Below are positions 31,722 to 40,402 of a stretch of DNA of 64,000 nucleotides, piece by piece. The stretch covers positions 19,788 to 83,787 of the forward strand of contig JAUQXA010000014.1 of assembly GCA_030834895.1 (NCBI GenBank). Reading direction: 5' to 3'. Positions within the stretch are counted from its first letter, which is position 1; every line of letters starts with the position of its first letter. Position numbers and translations under genes: made by a program. Source of the stretch: Anaerolineales bacterium. Its GTDB lineage: Bacteria; Chloroflexota; Anaerolineae; Anaerolineales; Villigracilaceae. Below the pieces are notes generated by a model. It ran no database searches, was not told the origin of the DNA, and saw only the letters and a program-made list of their open reading frames with translations.

Positions 31722-31800
31722 CGCCGCGTTCTCACGCGGCGCAGCCAAAAGACCAACTCAGAGGGAGGAGAGAGTTTGGAAGAGTAACTTTTGGTTACTC
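31722..31800. other. Two hairpins in the gap after the ECF operon
   Basis: CGCCGCGT-TCTC-ACGCGGCG (31722-31741) is a perfect 8-bp stem with a tetraloop. GAGTAAC-TTTTG-GTTACTC (31782-31800) is a perfect 7-bp stem directly before the convergent Cys-rich gene stop. They probably end the two convergent transcripts, although neither has a strong T-tract. The purine-rich GAGGGAGGAGAGAG lies between. Confidence 0.55.
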
Positions 31801-31802
31801 AA

Positions 31803-32021
31803 TTACACTGGGTCAAGGTCAGGGTTCGTGCCACACAGGGAGCAGGTTGCCTTGTCCACCAAATTACATTCGATGGCATTGGAACAACGGCGGGCTAACA
31901 CTCTCGGCGGCTGGTCTGGCAGGACTTCGGCGGGGTACACGACCTGGTCTTCGATCTGGACTTCGTGACCAACGTGCTCACAATACTTGCTTTTTTCAAC
32001 CTTCCAAATTTTTTCTGCCAT
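31803..32021 (-). CDS. Small Cys-rich, probably metal-binding protein
   Basis: 72 residues (MAEKIWKVEKSKYCEHVGHE) with a good AGGAG 7 bases upstream. The order Cys14, His16, His19 ... CSNAIECN ... CSLCG suggests a zinc-binding or Fe-S-binding fold. No family was recognised. It is acidic and soluble, convergent to the ECF operon. Codon use and the ribosome site support a real gene. Confidence 0.65.
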   Translation of the reverse strand: MAEKIWKVEKSKYCEHVGHEVQIEDQVVYPAEVLPDQPPRVLARRCSNAIECNLVDKATCSLCGTNPDLDPV

Positions 32022-32173
32022 ATCTAAACTCCTAACAATAATGAACCAAGTGTAAAAGAAAAGGATTTTTCGGGCTAGTGACAGGCGTCATAAACTGCCA
32101 TGACGAAGCGCCTATTTTGGACATGATGTGTCTTTATTTATCCTGAGCGTTCTTCCTGCCGCTTTAATTACGT

Positions 32174-33406
32174 TTAGCGCAAAGGAGTAAGGCGGTAAAC
32201 ACCGCCGTTGTCGCTGGCAAAGTAGATTTCACCCGATTCATCCTGTCCAAACGTGGTAATGGTCACGCCTGTCTCGAACATGAGCCGGGACTGCCACAAC
32301 CCGTCCACCAGAATCAACCCCCAAACCTTGCCTGAGCAATAATCGCCGTATAGATAGATTCCGTTCCATTCGGGCATCGCGCCGCGATAAACATATCCAC
32401 CTGTAATGGAGCACCCACCTTCCTGATGGCTGTACTCCGCCGCCGGAAGCATCATCCCCGACTGCGGCTCGCTGTCGTAGGCATGACTTCCTTCCATGAC
32501 GGACCAGCCAAAGTTGGCGCCACTTCCCCAACTCCTGGGGAGATAGTCCACCTCCTCCCACTGATTCTGACCGACATCGCCAATCCACAGGTCGCCTGTG
32601 GCGCGGTCGAATGAAATACGCCAGGGATTGCGCAGCCCGTAGGCCCAGACTTCATTGCCAAAGGGATTATCGGCAGGGGTGGAATAGGGGTCGCCGTTGG
32701 TCACATCCAGCCGCAGGATCTTACCAAGCAGGGTGGAGGTATTTTGCCCGTTCTTGAACGGGTCGCCCGCCTTTCCGCCATCACCGAGGGCGGCGTAGAG
32801 ATGTCCATCAGGTCCAAAGGCAAGCGCGCCGCCATTATGATTTTGGAAGGGTTGTTCGATGAGCAACAAAATCGTTTCGCTGTTTTTATCGGCGGAATTG
32901 CCACTGGACTGGAAACGCGAGATGCGCGTGTGTCCGCCCGCGCCGGTGTAATTGACGTAGAAGAATCCGTTTTTCTCATAATCGGGATGGAATGCCAGAC
33001 CAAGCAAGCCCATCTCGTTGCCGCCTTCGTTCACGCGGTCAGTGATGTCAAGGAACGGTGTTTCGAGCAGTTGCCCGTTTTCATAGACACGGATTCGTCC
33101 ATTCTTTTCGATGATGAACAACCTGCCGGAGCCGTCATTCGCAGGTTGAATATCTACCGGGCGGTGTAGTCCGCTGAGGATGGACTGCCATTCGTAGTTT
33201 GCCGCGTTGGGGAATGACGTTGCATACGTTGGGGGCGGCAGGGTTGGCGCGACAATGGATTCAAGCGAGGGCTGGGACTCGACTTGGGGAGCGGGAGCAA
33301 CTGTCAGCGTGGCAAGAGGGATGGGGGTAACTGTCGGGGAGGCGGGCTTTGTCAATCCTCCACAGGCGAGGATCGGCAGAATCAACAAAATTAACAGGCG
33401 TTTCAT
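32174..33406 (-). CDS. PQQ-dependent sugar dehydrogenase-like lipoprotein (glucose/sorbosone dehydrogenase fold)
   Basis: 410 residues with lipoprotein signal MKRLLILLILPILAC (Cys15) and a Thr/Pro linker. A six-bladed beta-propeller follows: LHRPVDIQPANDGSGRLFI, GLLGLAFHPDYEKNGFFYVN, HNGGALAFGPDGHLYAALGD, WAYGLRNPWRISFDRATGDL and GGYVYRG. These match the GSDH/HHIP-like family; the conserved His (QNHNGG) and the RNPWR segment that handle PQQ are present. It would oxidise sugars outside the membrane if PQQ is available, but many anaerobes carry such proteins without PQQ synthesis, so activity is unsure. It overlaps the DUF1232 gene by one base. Confidence 0.88.
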   Translation of the reverse strand: MKRLLILLILPILACGGLTKPASPTVTPIPLATLTVAPAPQVESQPSLESIVAPTLPPPTYATSFPNAANYEWQSILSGLHRPVDIQPANDGSGRLFIIEKNGRIRVYENGQLLETPFLDITDRVNEGGNEMGLLGLAFHPDYEKNGFFYVNYTGAGGHTRISRFQSSGNSADKNSETILLLIEQPFQNHNGGALAFGPDGHLYAALGDGGKAGDPFKNGQNTSTLLGKILRLDVTNGDPYSTPADNPFGNEVWAYGLRNPWRISFDRATGDLWIGDVGQNQWEEVDYLPRSWGSGANFGWSVMEGSHAYDSEPQSGMMLPAAEYSHQEGGCSITGGYVYRGAMPEWNGIYLYGDYCSGKVWGLILVDGLWQSRLMFETGVTITTFGQDESGEIYFASDNGGVYRLTPLR

Positions 33407-33771
33407 CAGGACTGTTTATCGCTGACGTCGGTGGTTTCCGCATCCACAATTTCATCGCGCGGATTGACGTTCATGTTGCCGGCAAGTTCCTTCATATGTT
33501 CCGCCACCACTTCGGGCGGGCAAAGTTCGGTGAAAACGTAGGAGCCAAGCCATAATATCGCGGCATCATCCAGCGCGCCGATGACAGGAATGGAGATCGC
33601 GTCTATTGGTGAGATGAGATAAACAAGTGCGCCAACAGGTATCAGCTTTGCAAACACACTCACGCGACTGTCGCCCATGAGGCGAAAGATGAGTTTGAGT
33701 TGATTGATAGCGCTGCGAACCACGCCTCCTTGTTGCGATATCGTAAGATTGGAAGGTTTCTTTTCGTCCAT
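33406..33771 (-). CDS. DUF1232 (YkvA-like) small membrane protein
   Basis: 121 residues starting MDEKKPSNLTISQQGG with AAGGAG upstream. The DUF1232 core VFAKLIPVGALVYLISPIDA and IPVIGALDDAAILWLGSYVF is present (about 45-95) with two hydrophobic segments; the tail is acidic. Function unknown. A minus-strand TATAAT at 33796-33801 is a probable -10. Co-transcribed with the downstream sugar dehydrogenase-like gene (stop and start share a base). Confidence 0.87.
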   Translation of the reverse strand: MDEKKPSNLTISQQGGVVRSAINQLKLIFRLMGDSRVSVFAKLIPVGALVYLISPIDAISIPVIGALDDAAILWLGSYVFTELCPPEVVAEHMKELAGNMNVNPRDEIVDAETTDVSDKQS

Positions 33772-33873
33772 TTAAATCTCCTTTTGAATGAATACATTAT
33801 ATTCGATTTACTCATATCTACGAATTGGGGAGCGGTTGGGTGCGGTTCGAATCAGAGACCAATCGAATCCTGA

Positions 33874-33879
33874 TATAAT
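33874..33879 (+). promoter_or_regulatory. Extended -10 box (TGATATAAT) 7 bases before the LysM gene ATG
   Basis: TATAAT preceded by TGA (extended -10 type) and ending exactly 7 bases before the ATG at 33887; no Shine-Dalgarno lies between. Suggests a leaderless message, as for the gene at 762-1934. Confidence 0.6.
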
Positions 33880-33886
33880 TTTCTCC

Positions 33887-34729
33887 ATGAATCCAAAGCG
33901 CTTTTTCATCCTGTTCATGCTCGTCAGTTTGCTGTTGTTTGGATTATGGCTTCCCGCAAATGCCGCATCCAACATGCAACAGACGTTTCCCACGGCCACC
34001 CCCGGCGTGGACGGACGCATTCTCTATGTGGTGCAGGCGGGGGATAGTTGTTTCCGTGTGGCAGCCCTACATGGGATTACAGTGGATCAGCTCCGCCAGT
34101 TGAATTCAAAGCTGGATGAGGATTGCGGTCTGATCGAGGGACAGGAACTGTTAATCGGCATCGTTTCAATGGCGGGAACCCCGACTGCCGGTCCATCCCC
34201 CACGCCCGCTCCGCCCACTGCTTCCCCCACACCGTTCACAGGCACAACTGAAATCTGCGTTTTGCTCTTCGATGACCTGAACGGGAACGCACTGCGCGAG
34301 GAAACAGAGCCAGCCGTCGCTGGTGGCGCGGTAAGTGTGACCGAAAATAACGGCGAGTATTCCGCCGCTCAAGATACAGTTATTCCAGCAGACCCGGAGG
34401 CATACCAGGGAATCTGTTTTTCGAACGTCCCGGAGGGAAGCTACAACATCACAGTGGGTATACCGGAAAATTACAACCCGACGATGAGCCTGAACTATGC
34501 GCTGGATGTCAACGCCGGTGACCGCGTCTTTGTGGATTTTGGCATTCAATCGAAGGAAGTGGTGGTGGGTACCGGCACAACTCCCCCGGAAGAACCCAAG
34601 ACCTCTCCCATTTTCGGCATTATCGGAGGTTTGCTCCTTCTGGGCGGAGCCGGGCTGGGGTATTATGCGTGGAGGTCAGGCAAGCCTGAAAGCAAGCTAT
34701 CAGGCGGAAGCGGGGTTTTGAAGAAGTAA
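33887..34729 (+). CDS. LysM-domain surface protein with C-terminal membrane anchor
   Basis: 280 residues from the ATG at 33887 (MNPKRFFILFMLVS). A signal peptide (about 1-27) is followed by a LysM domain (about 45-95: YVVQAGDSCFRVAALHGITV, LRQLNSKLDEDCGLIEGQEL), a Pro/Thr linker and a SdrD/Cna-B-like beta domain (about 125-225, VLLFDDLNGNALREETEPAV and YNITVGIPENYNPT). It ends in one membrane helix (IFGIIGGLLLLGGAGLGYYA) and a short basic tail. LysM binds peptidoglycan or chitin-like glycans, so the protein would link membrane and wall. No ribosome site is visible. Confidence 0.87.
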   Translation: MNPKRFFILFMLVSLLLFGLWLPANAASNMQQTFPTATPGVDGRILYVVQAGDSCFRVAALHGITVDQLRQLNSKLDEDCGLIEGQELLIGIVSMAGTPTAGPSPTPAPPTASPTPFTGTTEICVLLFDDLNGNALREETEPAVAGGAVSVTENNGEYSAAQDTVIPADPEAYQGICFSNVPEGSYNITVGIPENYNPTMSLNYALDVNAGDRVFVDFGIQSKEVVVGTGTTPPEEPKTSPIFGIIGGLLLLGGAGLGYYAWRSGKPESKLSGGSGVLKK

Positions 34730-34749
34730 GGAACTGATTTTGTAAACAA

Positions 34750-34790
34750 AAGTCCCCAAAGGTTTTGGAAACCTTTGGGGACTTGATTTT
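34750..34790. terminator. Bidirectional intrinsic terminator between the LysM gene and ftsZ
   Basis: Perfect 16-bp arms (34750-34765 and 34769-34784, core AGTCCCCAAAGG) with a 3-base loop. TTGATTTTTAT follows on the plus side and TTGTTTAC on the minus side. Serves both convergent genes. Confidence 0.85.
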
Positions 34791-34824
34791 TATCATCCTC
34801 GTGCGCGGCAGACACAGATATTTT

Positions 34825-36003
34825 TTATCGTCGATTCCGCAGGAAGGTTGGGATGTCGAGGTCGTCGCTGTGAGTGAGGGGCTGCGAAGCAGGTTTTGAT
34901 TCGGGCTGGGTCTTGCGCTCTGCTCCCACGCTGACTGACTCAACCGGGCGGGTGAATGGCGCGCCTACCGGCATGGCTCCAATTCGGGAGGAATGGGAAT
35001 CAGTAGTGCGCAAGGAACGTTCCAAGGTGCGACGCGGAACGCCGGTGCGCTCGAAGCCGGTTGCAATGACCGTACAGCGGATCTCATCACCCATTTCGGG
35101 ATCGATGACTGCGCCGAAGATCAAGTTGACATCGGGATGGGCTGTCTCGCGGATGATCGCCGCCGCCTGGTTGACCTCGAAGAGGGTCATGTTCGGACCG
35201 CCGGTCACATTGAAGAGAACGCCGCGCGCGCCGTCAATTGTGATGTCAAGCAATTGGCTGGAGATGGCCTGTTCTGCCGCAGTCTTGGCGCGGTCATCGC
35301 CGGAACCACGTCCAACGGCCATAAGCGCCGCGCCGCCTTCGGACATGATGGCTTTCACGTCCGCAAAGTCAAGGTTGATCAAGCCAGGAGTGGTGATGAG
35401 TTCAGAGATGCCTTGAATGCCTTGATGCAGCACCTCATCCGCCATACGGAAGGCATCCTGCAAAGAGGATTTTTTATCCGCAAGTTGCAGCAGGCGGTCA
35501 TTGGGAATCGAAATCAAAGTGTGCGCATGTTCCTTCATCTTGGTCACACCCGCTTCGGCAGACTGCGTGCGCTTTCCACCTTCAAAGGTGAAGGGACGGG
35601 TGACCACGCCAATGGTCAGCGCGCCGCATTCCTTGGCGACCTGTGACACGATGGGAGCCGCGCCCGTGCCCGTGCCGCCGCCCATGCCCGCAGTGACGAA
35701 GACCATATCTGCGCCTTTGAGCACATTGTAAAGTTCGTCGGATGATTCTTCCGCCGCTTTGCGACCAACCTCAGGGTCACCACCAGCGCCAAGCCCGCGC
35801 GTGAGTTTATCCCCCAGGCGCACGCGGACGGGGGCGCGTGAGAGCGTCAACGCCTGTGCATCGGTGTTTGCAGCAATAAATTCGACGCCCTGGATGCCTT
35901 CCTCCATCATACGGTTGACGGCATTTTGTCCGCCGCCACCTACGCCGATTACTTTGATTCGGGCGAAGGTTTCGGCATTTGGAAATCTTTTGTTCGAGTC
36001 CAT
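34825..36003 (-). CDS. ftsZ: Cell division protein FtsZ
   Basis: 392 residues from the ATG at 36003 ([13 protein letters not shown]), with GGAGGAA upstream. The tubulin-like GTPase has the glycine-rich [14 protein letters not shown], the signature [10 protein letters not shown] (108-117) and the T7 loop [11 protein letters not shown] that completes the neighbouring active site. A variable linker (about 320-380) ends in the conserved tail [10 protein letters not shown], which binds FtsA and other anchors. It forms the division ring. Last gene of the dcw cluster. Confidence 0.98.
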   Translation of the reverse strand: MDSNKRFPNAETFARIKVIGVGGGGQNAVNRMMEEGIQGVEFIAANTDAQALTLSRAPVRVRLGDKLTRGLGAGGDPEVGRKAAEESSDELYNVLKGADMVFVTAGMGGGTGTGAAPIVSQVAKECGALTIGVVTRPFTFEGGKRTQSAEAGVTKMKEHAHTLISIPNDRLLQLADKKSSLQDAFRMADEVLHQGIQGISELITTPGLINLDFADVKAIMSEGGAALMAVGRGSGDDRAKTAAEQAISSQLLDITIDGARGVLFNVTGGPNMTLFEVNQAAAIIRETAHPDVNLIFGAVIDPEMGDEIRCTVIATGFERTGVPRRTLERSLRTTDSHSSRIGAMPVGAPFTRPVESVSVGAERKTQPESKPASQPLTHSDDLDIPTFLRNRR

Positions 36004-36084
36004 TTGTTCCTCCTGGCAGGAATATGCCAAATCTTAAACGAGAATGACGATTTTTAAAAGGGTTGAACCTAGTTCTTTGGTTCT

Positions 36085-36117
36085 AGACTTTGGAAGTCTC
36101 CAAGACTTCCGAAGTCT
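36085..36117. repeat. Imperfect 15-bp inverted repeat between ftsA and ftsZ
   Basis: AGACTTTGGAAGTCT (36085-36099) and AGACTTCCGAAGTCT (36103-36117), one mismatch in the stem. An interspersed-repeat type hairpin in the 124-base gap, with a smaller GAACCTAGTTC/GTTCTAG dyad beside it. It could partly uncouple ftsZ expression from ftsA. Confidence 0.65.
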
Positions 36118-36127
36118 GAGTAAACAA

Positions 36128-37378
36128 TTACGGCAGCAAACGTTTCATCCAATTCTTGATTGCATCAAAATCCATATTTTTTTCTCCTCTCGACCTCCGG
36201 CGATTTCTGATCTCACTTGAAACGACAACGTCGTGTTGACTCATCGTGGCAGCCCAACGCAACAGTCCAACGCTGGTGGAATAAGCAGGCGAACCCAGCT
36301 TGTCCACCAACCCCGTCAGATTCTCCGGCTGGGCGGTCCGCACGGGAATTTTCAACACTTGACTGGCAATACGTTTGATGCCGGGCAATGCCGAAGTGCC
36401 GCCCGTCAACACCATGCCTGCGGGGAGCAGACCATCATAACCGGAGCGTTTGATCTCCTGCATGATCAAATCAAAAATTTCCTCGATGCGGGCTTCGATG
36501 ATGTGGGCCAAATCCTGGCGGTTGATGTGGACATCGCGGTCTTCCCCAAACGGGCGGATGGAGAAATACTCCTCGCTGCCGACTTCAGACCGCAGGGCAT
36601 GACCTTGCTGCTTCTTTACTTCCTCCGCCTGATTCAAGGGCAGGCGCAGGCCGTGGGCAATATCCTGTGTAAGGTGATTGCCGCCGACGGCAAGCACCAT
36701 TGTGTGCCAGACATCACCATCGACGTAGATCGCCAAATCAGTCGTTCCGCCGCCGATGTCGCAGACGGCAACACCCATCTGACGTTCCTGCTCGGTCAGC
36801 ACCACTTCCGCCGAGGCAAGCGGATTCAAAACAAATTGCTGAATCTCAACCCCGGCCGCGCCAACGCACTGACGGAGGTTATCCACGGTTGCCCCGGCCG
36901 CCGTGATGATGTGTGTCTCGACCTCGACTTTGTAACCATGCATCCCAACTGGCGTACGGACGCCTTCCTGCCCGTCCACAGTCATGCCGCGTTGGATAAC
37001 GTGCACGATCTCGCGGTCATAGGGGATGGCAACCGCCTGGGACTGCTCGAGGGCGCGGGCGATGTCGTTTGCAGTGATGATTCCGCCGGGCACACCGGTC
37101 GCACCGCGACTATTGACCGACGAAACATGAGCGCCCGCCAGGCTGACCAGTGCGGTGGTGATTTCCAAACCGGAAGTACCTTCGGCTTTTTCCACTGAAC
37201 GCTTGATGGCTTTCGACGCGGCCGCCAAATCCACAATGATGCCTTTGCGGATTCCGTCCGAAGGTTCGATGCCCACGCCAAGGACACGGATGGAGGCGGC
37301 GCGTGCGTCCTCCACACGTCCAACCAGGGTGCAAATCTTCGTCGTGCCTACGTCGATACCAACAACAATCTCGTCCAT
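36128..37378 (-). CDS. ftsA: Cell division protein FtsA
   Basis: 416 residues from the ATG at 37378 (MDEIVVGIDVGTTKICTLVG). The actin-like fold is clear: phosphate-1 loop GIDVGTTK, 1C subdomain (about 80-160), CDIGGGTTDLAIYVDG (phosphate 2) and TGGTSALPGIKRIA (adenosine motif). The C-terminus ends in an amphipathic helix (FDAIKNWMKRLLP) that would dock on the membrane. FtsA tethers FtsZ. The start lies 4 bases after the ftsQ stop; earlier in-frame codons would overlap it. Confidence 0.97.
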   Translation of the reverse strand: MDEIVVGIDVGTTKICTLVGRVEDARAASIRVLGVGIEPSDGIRKGIIVDLAAASKAIKRSVEKAEGTSGLEITTALVSLAGAHVSSVNSRGATGVPGGIITANDIARALEQSQAVAIPYDREIVHVIQRGMTVDGQEGVRTPVGMHGYKVEVETHIITAAGATVDNLRQCVGAAGVEIQQFVLNPLASAEVVLTEQERQMGVAVCDIGGGTTDLAIYVDGDVWHTMVLAVGGNHLTQDIAHGLRLPLNQAEEVKKQQGHALRSEVGSEEYFSIRPFGEDRDVHINRQDLAHIIEARIEEIFDLIMQEIKRSGYDGLLPAGMVLTGGTSALPGIKRIASQVLKIPVRTAQPENLTGLVDKLGSPAYSTSVGLLRWAATMSQHDVVVSSEIRNRRRSRGEKNMDFDAIKNWMKRLLP

Positions 37379-37382
37379 CGAA

Positions 37383-38372
37383 TTAATATCCGCTATCCAG
37401 CGTAAACTCTTGTTCAACTTTCGCCGCGCGATAAAACGGCGCATCGGGATACATGACGTTGATCATCGTCGGGGATACGCCGCGACTGACCAGCGAATCC
37501 ACCAGGGATTGATACACGCGCACCTTCAAAGGCATGTCGTCGGCGCTTGTTCCAAAGAACGCCTTCCAACCGCGAGAGTCCGTCCAGCCAAGCCCGAAGG
37601 AGCGGTCAAAGACCATGATTGAATCAGCTGGCACATGCGGAGCGAGAACCAGAATTGCATCCACAAGTTCCTTTTGCATGTACGGCTGCGGACTGAGCGG
37701 ATCATCCAGCGGAGCCTGACCCGGAGGCGGAACAACCAGACCTTTGACGGGGATCAACCCCGTAACCAGCCCACGTGGACGAAACGCCACCCCGGTTGAG
37801 TCAATCCATGTATAGCCTTCGTCCTGCTCCCAGAAGATGACAGGTTCACGTTCGGTCATCGTGACGTAAACATGGTTCGGCAAATAAACATCCACCTGCA
37901 CGGAAAGCAATTCGGGATAAGTCATCCGCAGACGGGCTTCCACTTCGTCAGGCTGAACCATAAAAATGGATTGTCCGAGCGCAGCCGAAGCGGATTCGAT
38001 CTCCTCGCGGGTCAGCCGGTTGTTGCCAAGTACTGTCACGCTGGGAACATGAAAATAAGGCAGGGAAAGTGAAAGGTAAATTGCCACACCGAGCAAAATG
38101 ACAATGAACACAGACCCGAGCCGCCAACTGGCATGCAGGCGGGGAGTGGAAGGTTCATGTAAATGAATGTCGGGCATACCCAGCGCAATGTTGAATCGGC
38201 GGGGTCTGGCAACCTGTCTGCGTGCCGCAACATCGGGCGCAGCCACACGCGAAGAAACCGGCACAGCGGGTTTCAAAGCGCGTTTGCTGGTCTGTGTCAA
38301 CTCTTTCGCGACGCGTTGAGAACGGCGCTGGCGGGCGATTTCGGCGCGGGTTAGTTCCTTCCTCTCGCTCAC
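37383..38372 (-). CDS. ftsQ: Cell division protein FtsQ/DivIB (POTRA domain)
   Basis: 329 residues. A long basic cytoplasmic part (about 1-80, rich in Arg) precedes one membrane helix (LGSVFIVILLGVAIYLSLSL). Then comes the POTRA domain (FHVPSVTVLGNNRLTREEIE, about 110-180) and the FtsQ/DivIB beta domain with YPELLSVQVDVYLPNHVYVT and WIDSTGVAFRPRG. It links early ring proteins to FtsL/FtsI in the periplasmic space or outer zone. The start overlaps the ddl stop by four bases. Confidence 0.93.
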   Translation of the reverse strand: MSERKELTRAEIARQRRSQRVAKELTQTSKRALKPAVPVSSRVAAPDVAARRQVARPRRFNIALGMPDIHLHEPSTPRLHASWRLGSVFIVILLGVAIYLSLSLPYFHVPSVTVLGNNRLTREEIESASAALGQSIFMVQPDEVEARLRMTYPELLSVQVDVYLPNHVYVTMTEREPVIFWEQDEGYTWIDSTGVAFRPRGLVTGLIPVKGLVVPPPGQAPLDDPLSPQPYMQKELVDAILVLAPHVPADSIMVFDRSFGLGWTDSRGWKAFFGTSADDMPLKVRVYQSLVDSLVSRGVSPTMINVMYPDAPFYRAAKVEQEFTLDSGY

Positions 38373-39481
38373 GTCGTCCTCCTGTGCTCAGTATGATCGC
38401 GCTGCGCTTTGCGTTCGAGGGCAAGTTCGATCAGACGGTCAACAAGCTGCGGGTAGGTCAAGCCGCTTGCCTGCCATAACTTCGGGTACATGCTGATGGA
38501 CGTAAAGCCCGGTAATGTGTTTAACTCGTTCAAATAGATTCGATTTGTCCTGCCGTCAATAAAGAAATCAGCGCGCGCCATGCCGGCGCAGTCAATGGCT
38601 TTGTAGGCGCGGACTGCGTACTCGCGGATTTGGTCGCTGACTTCGGCGGGCAACTGGGCCGGGATAAGCAAACCGGAAGTGCCATCAATATATTTCGATT
38701 CGTAGGAATAGAACTCGCGACTCGGCAGAACTTCTCCACAGACGGAGGCTTGCGGTTCTTCATTACCCAGCACACTGACTTCGACCTCACGCGCATTACG
38801 CACGCCTTGTTCGACAAGAAGGCGGCGGTCAAAGCGGGCAGCTTCCATCAAGCCTTCGCCGAGGTCGGAACGCGAATTGCATTTGCTGATACCCACCGAA
38901 GAGCCGAGGTTGGCGGGCTTGGCAAAGAAGGGGTATTCGCCCATCTGCTCGATTTTTTCGATGACCGCGTTCATATCTTTCTCGACATCAGTCCGCAGGA
39001 TCAACATGGACTCGACAATCGGAATATTGTTTGCGCGCATCACATCTTTGAAAACGGCCTTGTCCATGCCGACGGCGGAACCCACCACACCGGCGCCGAC
39101 GTAAGCCACGTCAGCCAGTTCAAGCAAACCCTGGAGTGTGCCATCCTCACCGAAGGGTCCATGCAAGATGGGGAAGAAAACATCAACGTCCGAAAGTTTT
39201 TCGAGTGCTTCGCCATGATTCGTGTTGCGTAAAATGTAAAGCGCGGAGTGTGAAGGCTCCTGCGGCAGAACAACGCGGTTTAGTCCCTGCATATTACCCT
39301 GCGTGAAGGAGTCCAACGTGTTCCCGCCGTTGTACCACTCGCCATCCAATGTAATACCGACCTGGGTCACTTCGTATTTTTCGGGGTCGAGCGCGCCAAG
39401 CACGGAGCGCGCGGACATAAGTGACACATCATGTTCACCTGAACGACCGCCGAACAAGACTGCAACGCGAAGCTTCTTCAA
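38369..39481 (-). CDS. ddl: D-alanine-D-alanine ligase
   Basis: 370 residues, starting MKKLRVAVLFGGRSGEHDVS, with the N-terminal HGPFGEDGTLQGLLELADV block and the ATP-grasp domain (PFFAKPANLGSSVGISKC, SVLGNEEPQASVCGEV). The active-site segment ARADFFIDGRTNRIYLNELN and omega-loop region are present. It makes D-Ala-D-Ala for the pentapeptide added by MurF. A gene between murB and ftsQ is the classical dcw position. Confidence 0.96.
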   Translation of the reverse strand: MKKLRVAVLFGGRSGEHDVSLMSARSVLGALDPEKYEVTQVGITLDGEWYNGGNTLDSFTQGNMQGLNRVVLPQEPSHSALYILRNTNHGEALEKLSDVDVFFPILHGPFGEDGTLQGLLELADVAYVGAGVVGSAVGMDKAVFKDVMRANNIPIVESMLILRTDVEKDMNAVIEKIEQMGEYPFFAKPANLGSSVGISKCNSRSDLGEGLMEAARFDRRLLVEQGVRNAREVEVSVLGNEEPQASVCGEVLPSREFYSYESKYIDGTSGLLIPAQLPAEVSDQIREYAVRAYKAIDCAGMARADFFIDGRTNRIYLNELNTLPGFTSISMYPKLWQASGLTYPQLVDRLIELALERKAQRDHTEHRRTT

Positions 39482-39482
39482 A

Positions 39483-40400
39483 CTACCATTCTCCTACAAG
39501 CTCAATTTCCAACTCAAGCTCAACACCAAATTTTTGTTTCACTGTATTGCGGGTTAAATCTATCAACTCGCGGACATCACTTGCGCGGGTTTCACCGTGG
39601 TTGATAAAAAAGTTACCGTGTTTCGTGCTAATCTCAGCGTTGCCAACGCGAGTCCCTTTGAGACCCGCGGCTTCGATCAAACGTCCCGCATGGTCGCCCG
39701 CAGGGTTTTTGAACATGGAACCCATGCTCGCACCGGGCGGCTGCGTGGACTTTCGGCGTTCGCTGAATTCAGCGATTTTAACAGACACTTCTTCGCTGCT
39801 TGCATTTTTTAACCTCAACATAGCCGAAAGTACTATTGCCTTCCTTTCGCCGCGTTTCAATATGCTGGTACGATAACCATATTCCATTTGCTCAACCGAT
39901 AATTTCTCACGTCCGGCAAGAGTCAATACTTCGGTCCAGATCAAACTTTCAGACATGTCACTGCCGAATGCGCCTGCATTTCCGTACACTGCGCCGCCCA
40001 CCGTGCCGGGGACTGTCGCCGCCCACTCCAGTCCGGAGAATCCTTTTGGCGCACAGCGATTCGCCAAATTGCTGAGGATGACTCCCGCTTCGCTCCACAC
40101 TGTGGGCTGGTCGCCGCTTTCAAAGTGCACATCCTTCGCTCGATCCAAAATTACCACGCCGCGCATGCCTTTATCACTAATGAGGATGTTCGAGCCGCTG
40201 CCCAAAATGTAGTAAGGCATCCCGTAATCCCAGATGATTTTTATTGCATCCGCCAATTCGTTGGCAGATTTGACCGTGACCAAAATGTCGACAGGGCCGC
40301 CAACTCGCGCGGATGTAAACTGGGCAAGAGGTACATTCTCCTGCACTGCCGAGTGAAACTTGACGCGCAAGACATCAATAAAGCGGGCAGGTGTCGTCAT
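39483..40400 (-). CDS. murB: UDP-N-acetylenolpyruvoylglucosamine reductase MurB
   Basis: 305 residues. FAD-binding elements: FTSARVGGPVDILVTV, PYYILGSGSNILISDKGMRG and GAVYGNAGAFGSDMSESLI. The C-terminal active-site region PPGASMGSMFKNPAGDHAG and ISTKHGNFFINHGETRASDV belong to the shorter (type II) MurB class of Gram-positive-like bacteria. It reduces the enolpyruvyl intermediate to UDP-MurNAc with NADPH. Two bases separate it from murC and one from ddl. Confidence 0.96.
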   Translation of the reverse strand: MTTPARFIDVLRVKFHSAVQENVPLAQFTSARVGGPVDILVTVKSANELADAIKIIWDYGMPYYILGSGSNILISDKGMRGVVILDRAKDVHFESGDQPTVWSEAGVILSNLANRCAPKGFSGLEWAATVPGTVGGAVYGNAGAFGSDMSESLIWTEVLTLAGREKLSVEQMEYGYRTSILKRGERKAIVLSAMLRLKNASSEEVSVKIAEFSERRKSTQPPGASMGSMFKNPAGDHAGRLIEAAGLKGTRVGNAEISTKHGNFFINHGETRASDVRELIDLTRNTVKQKFGVELELEIELVGEW

Positions 40401-40402
40401 GG

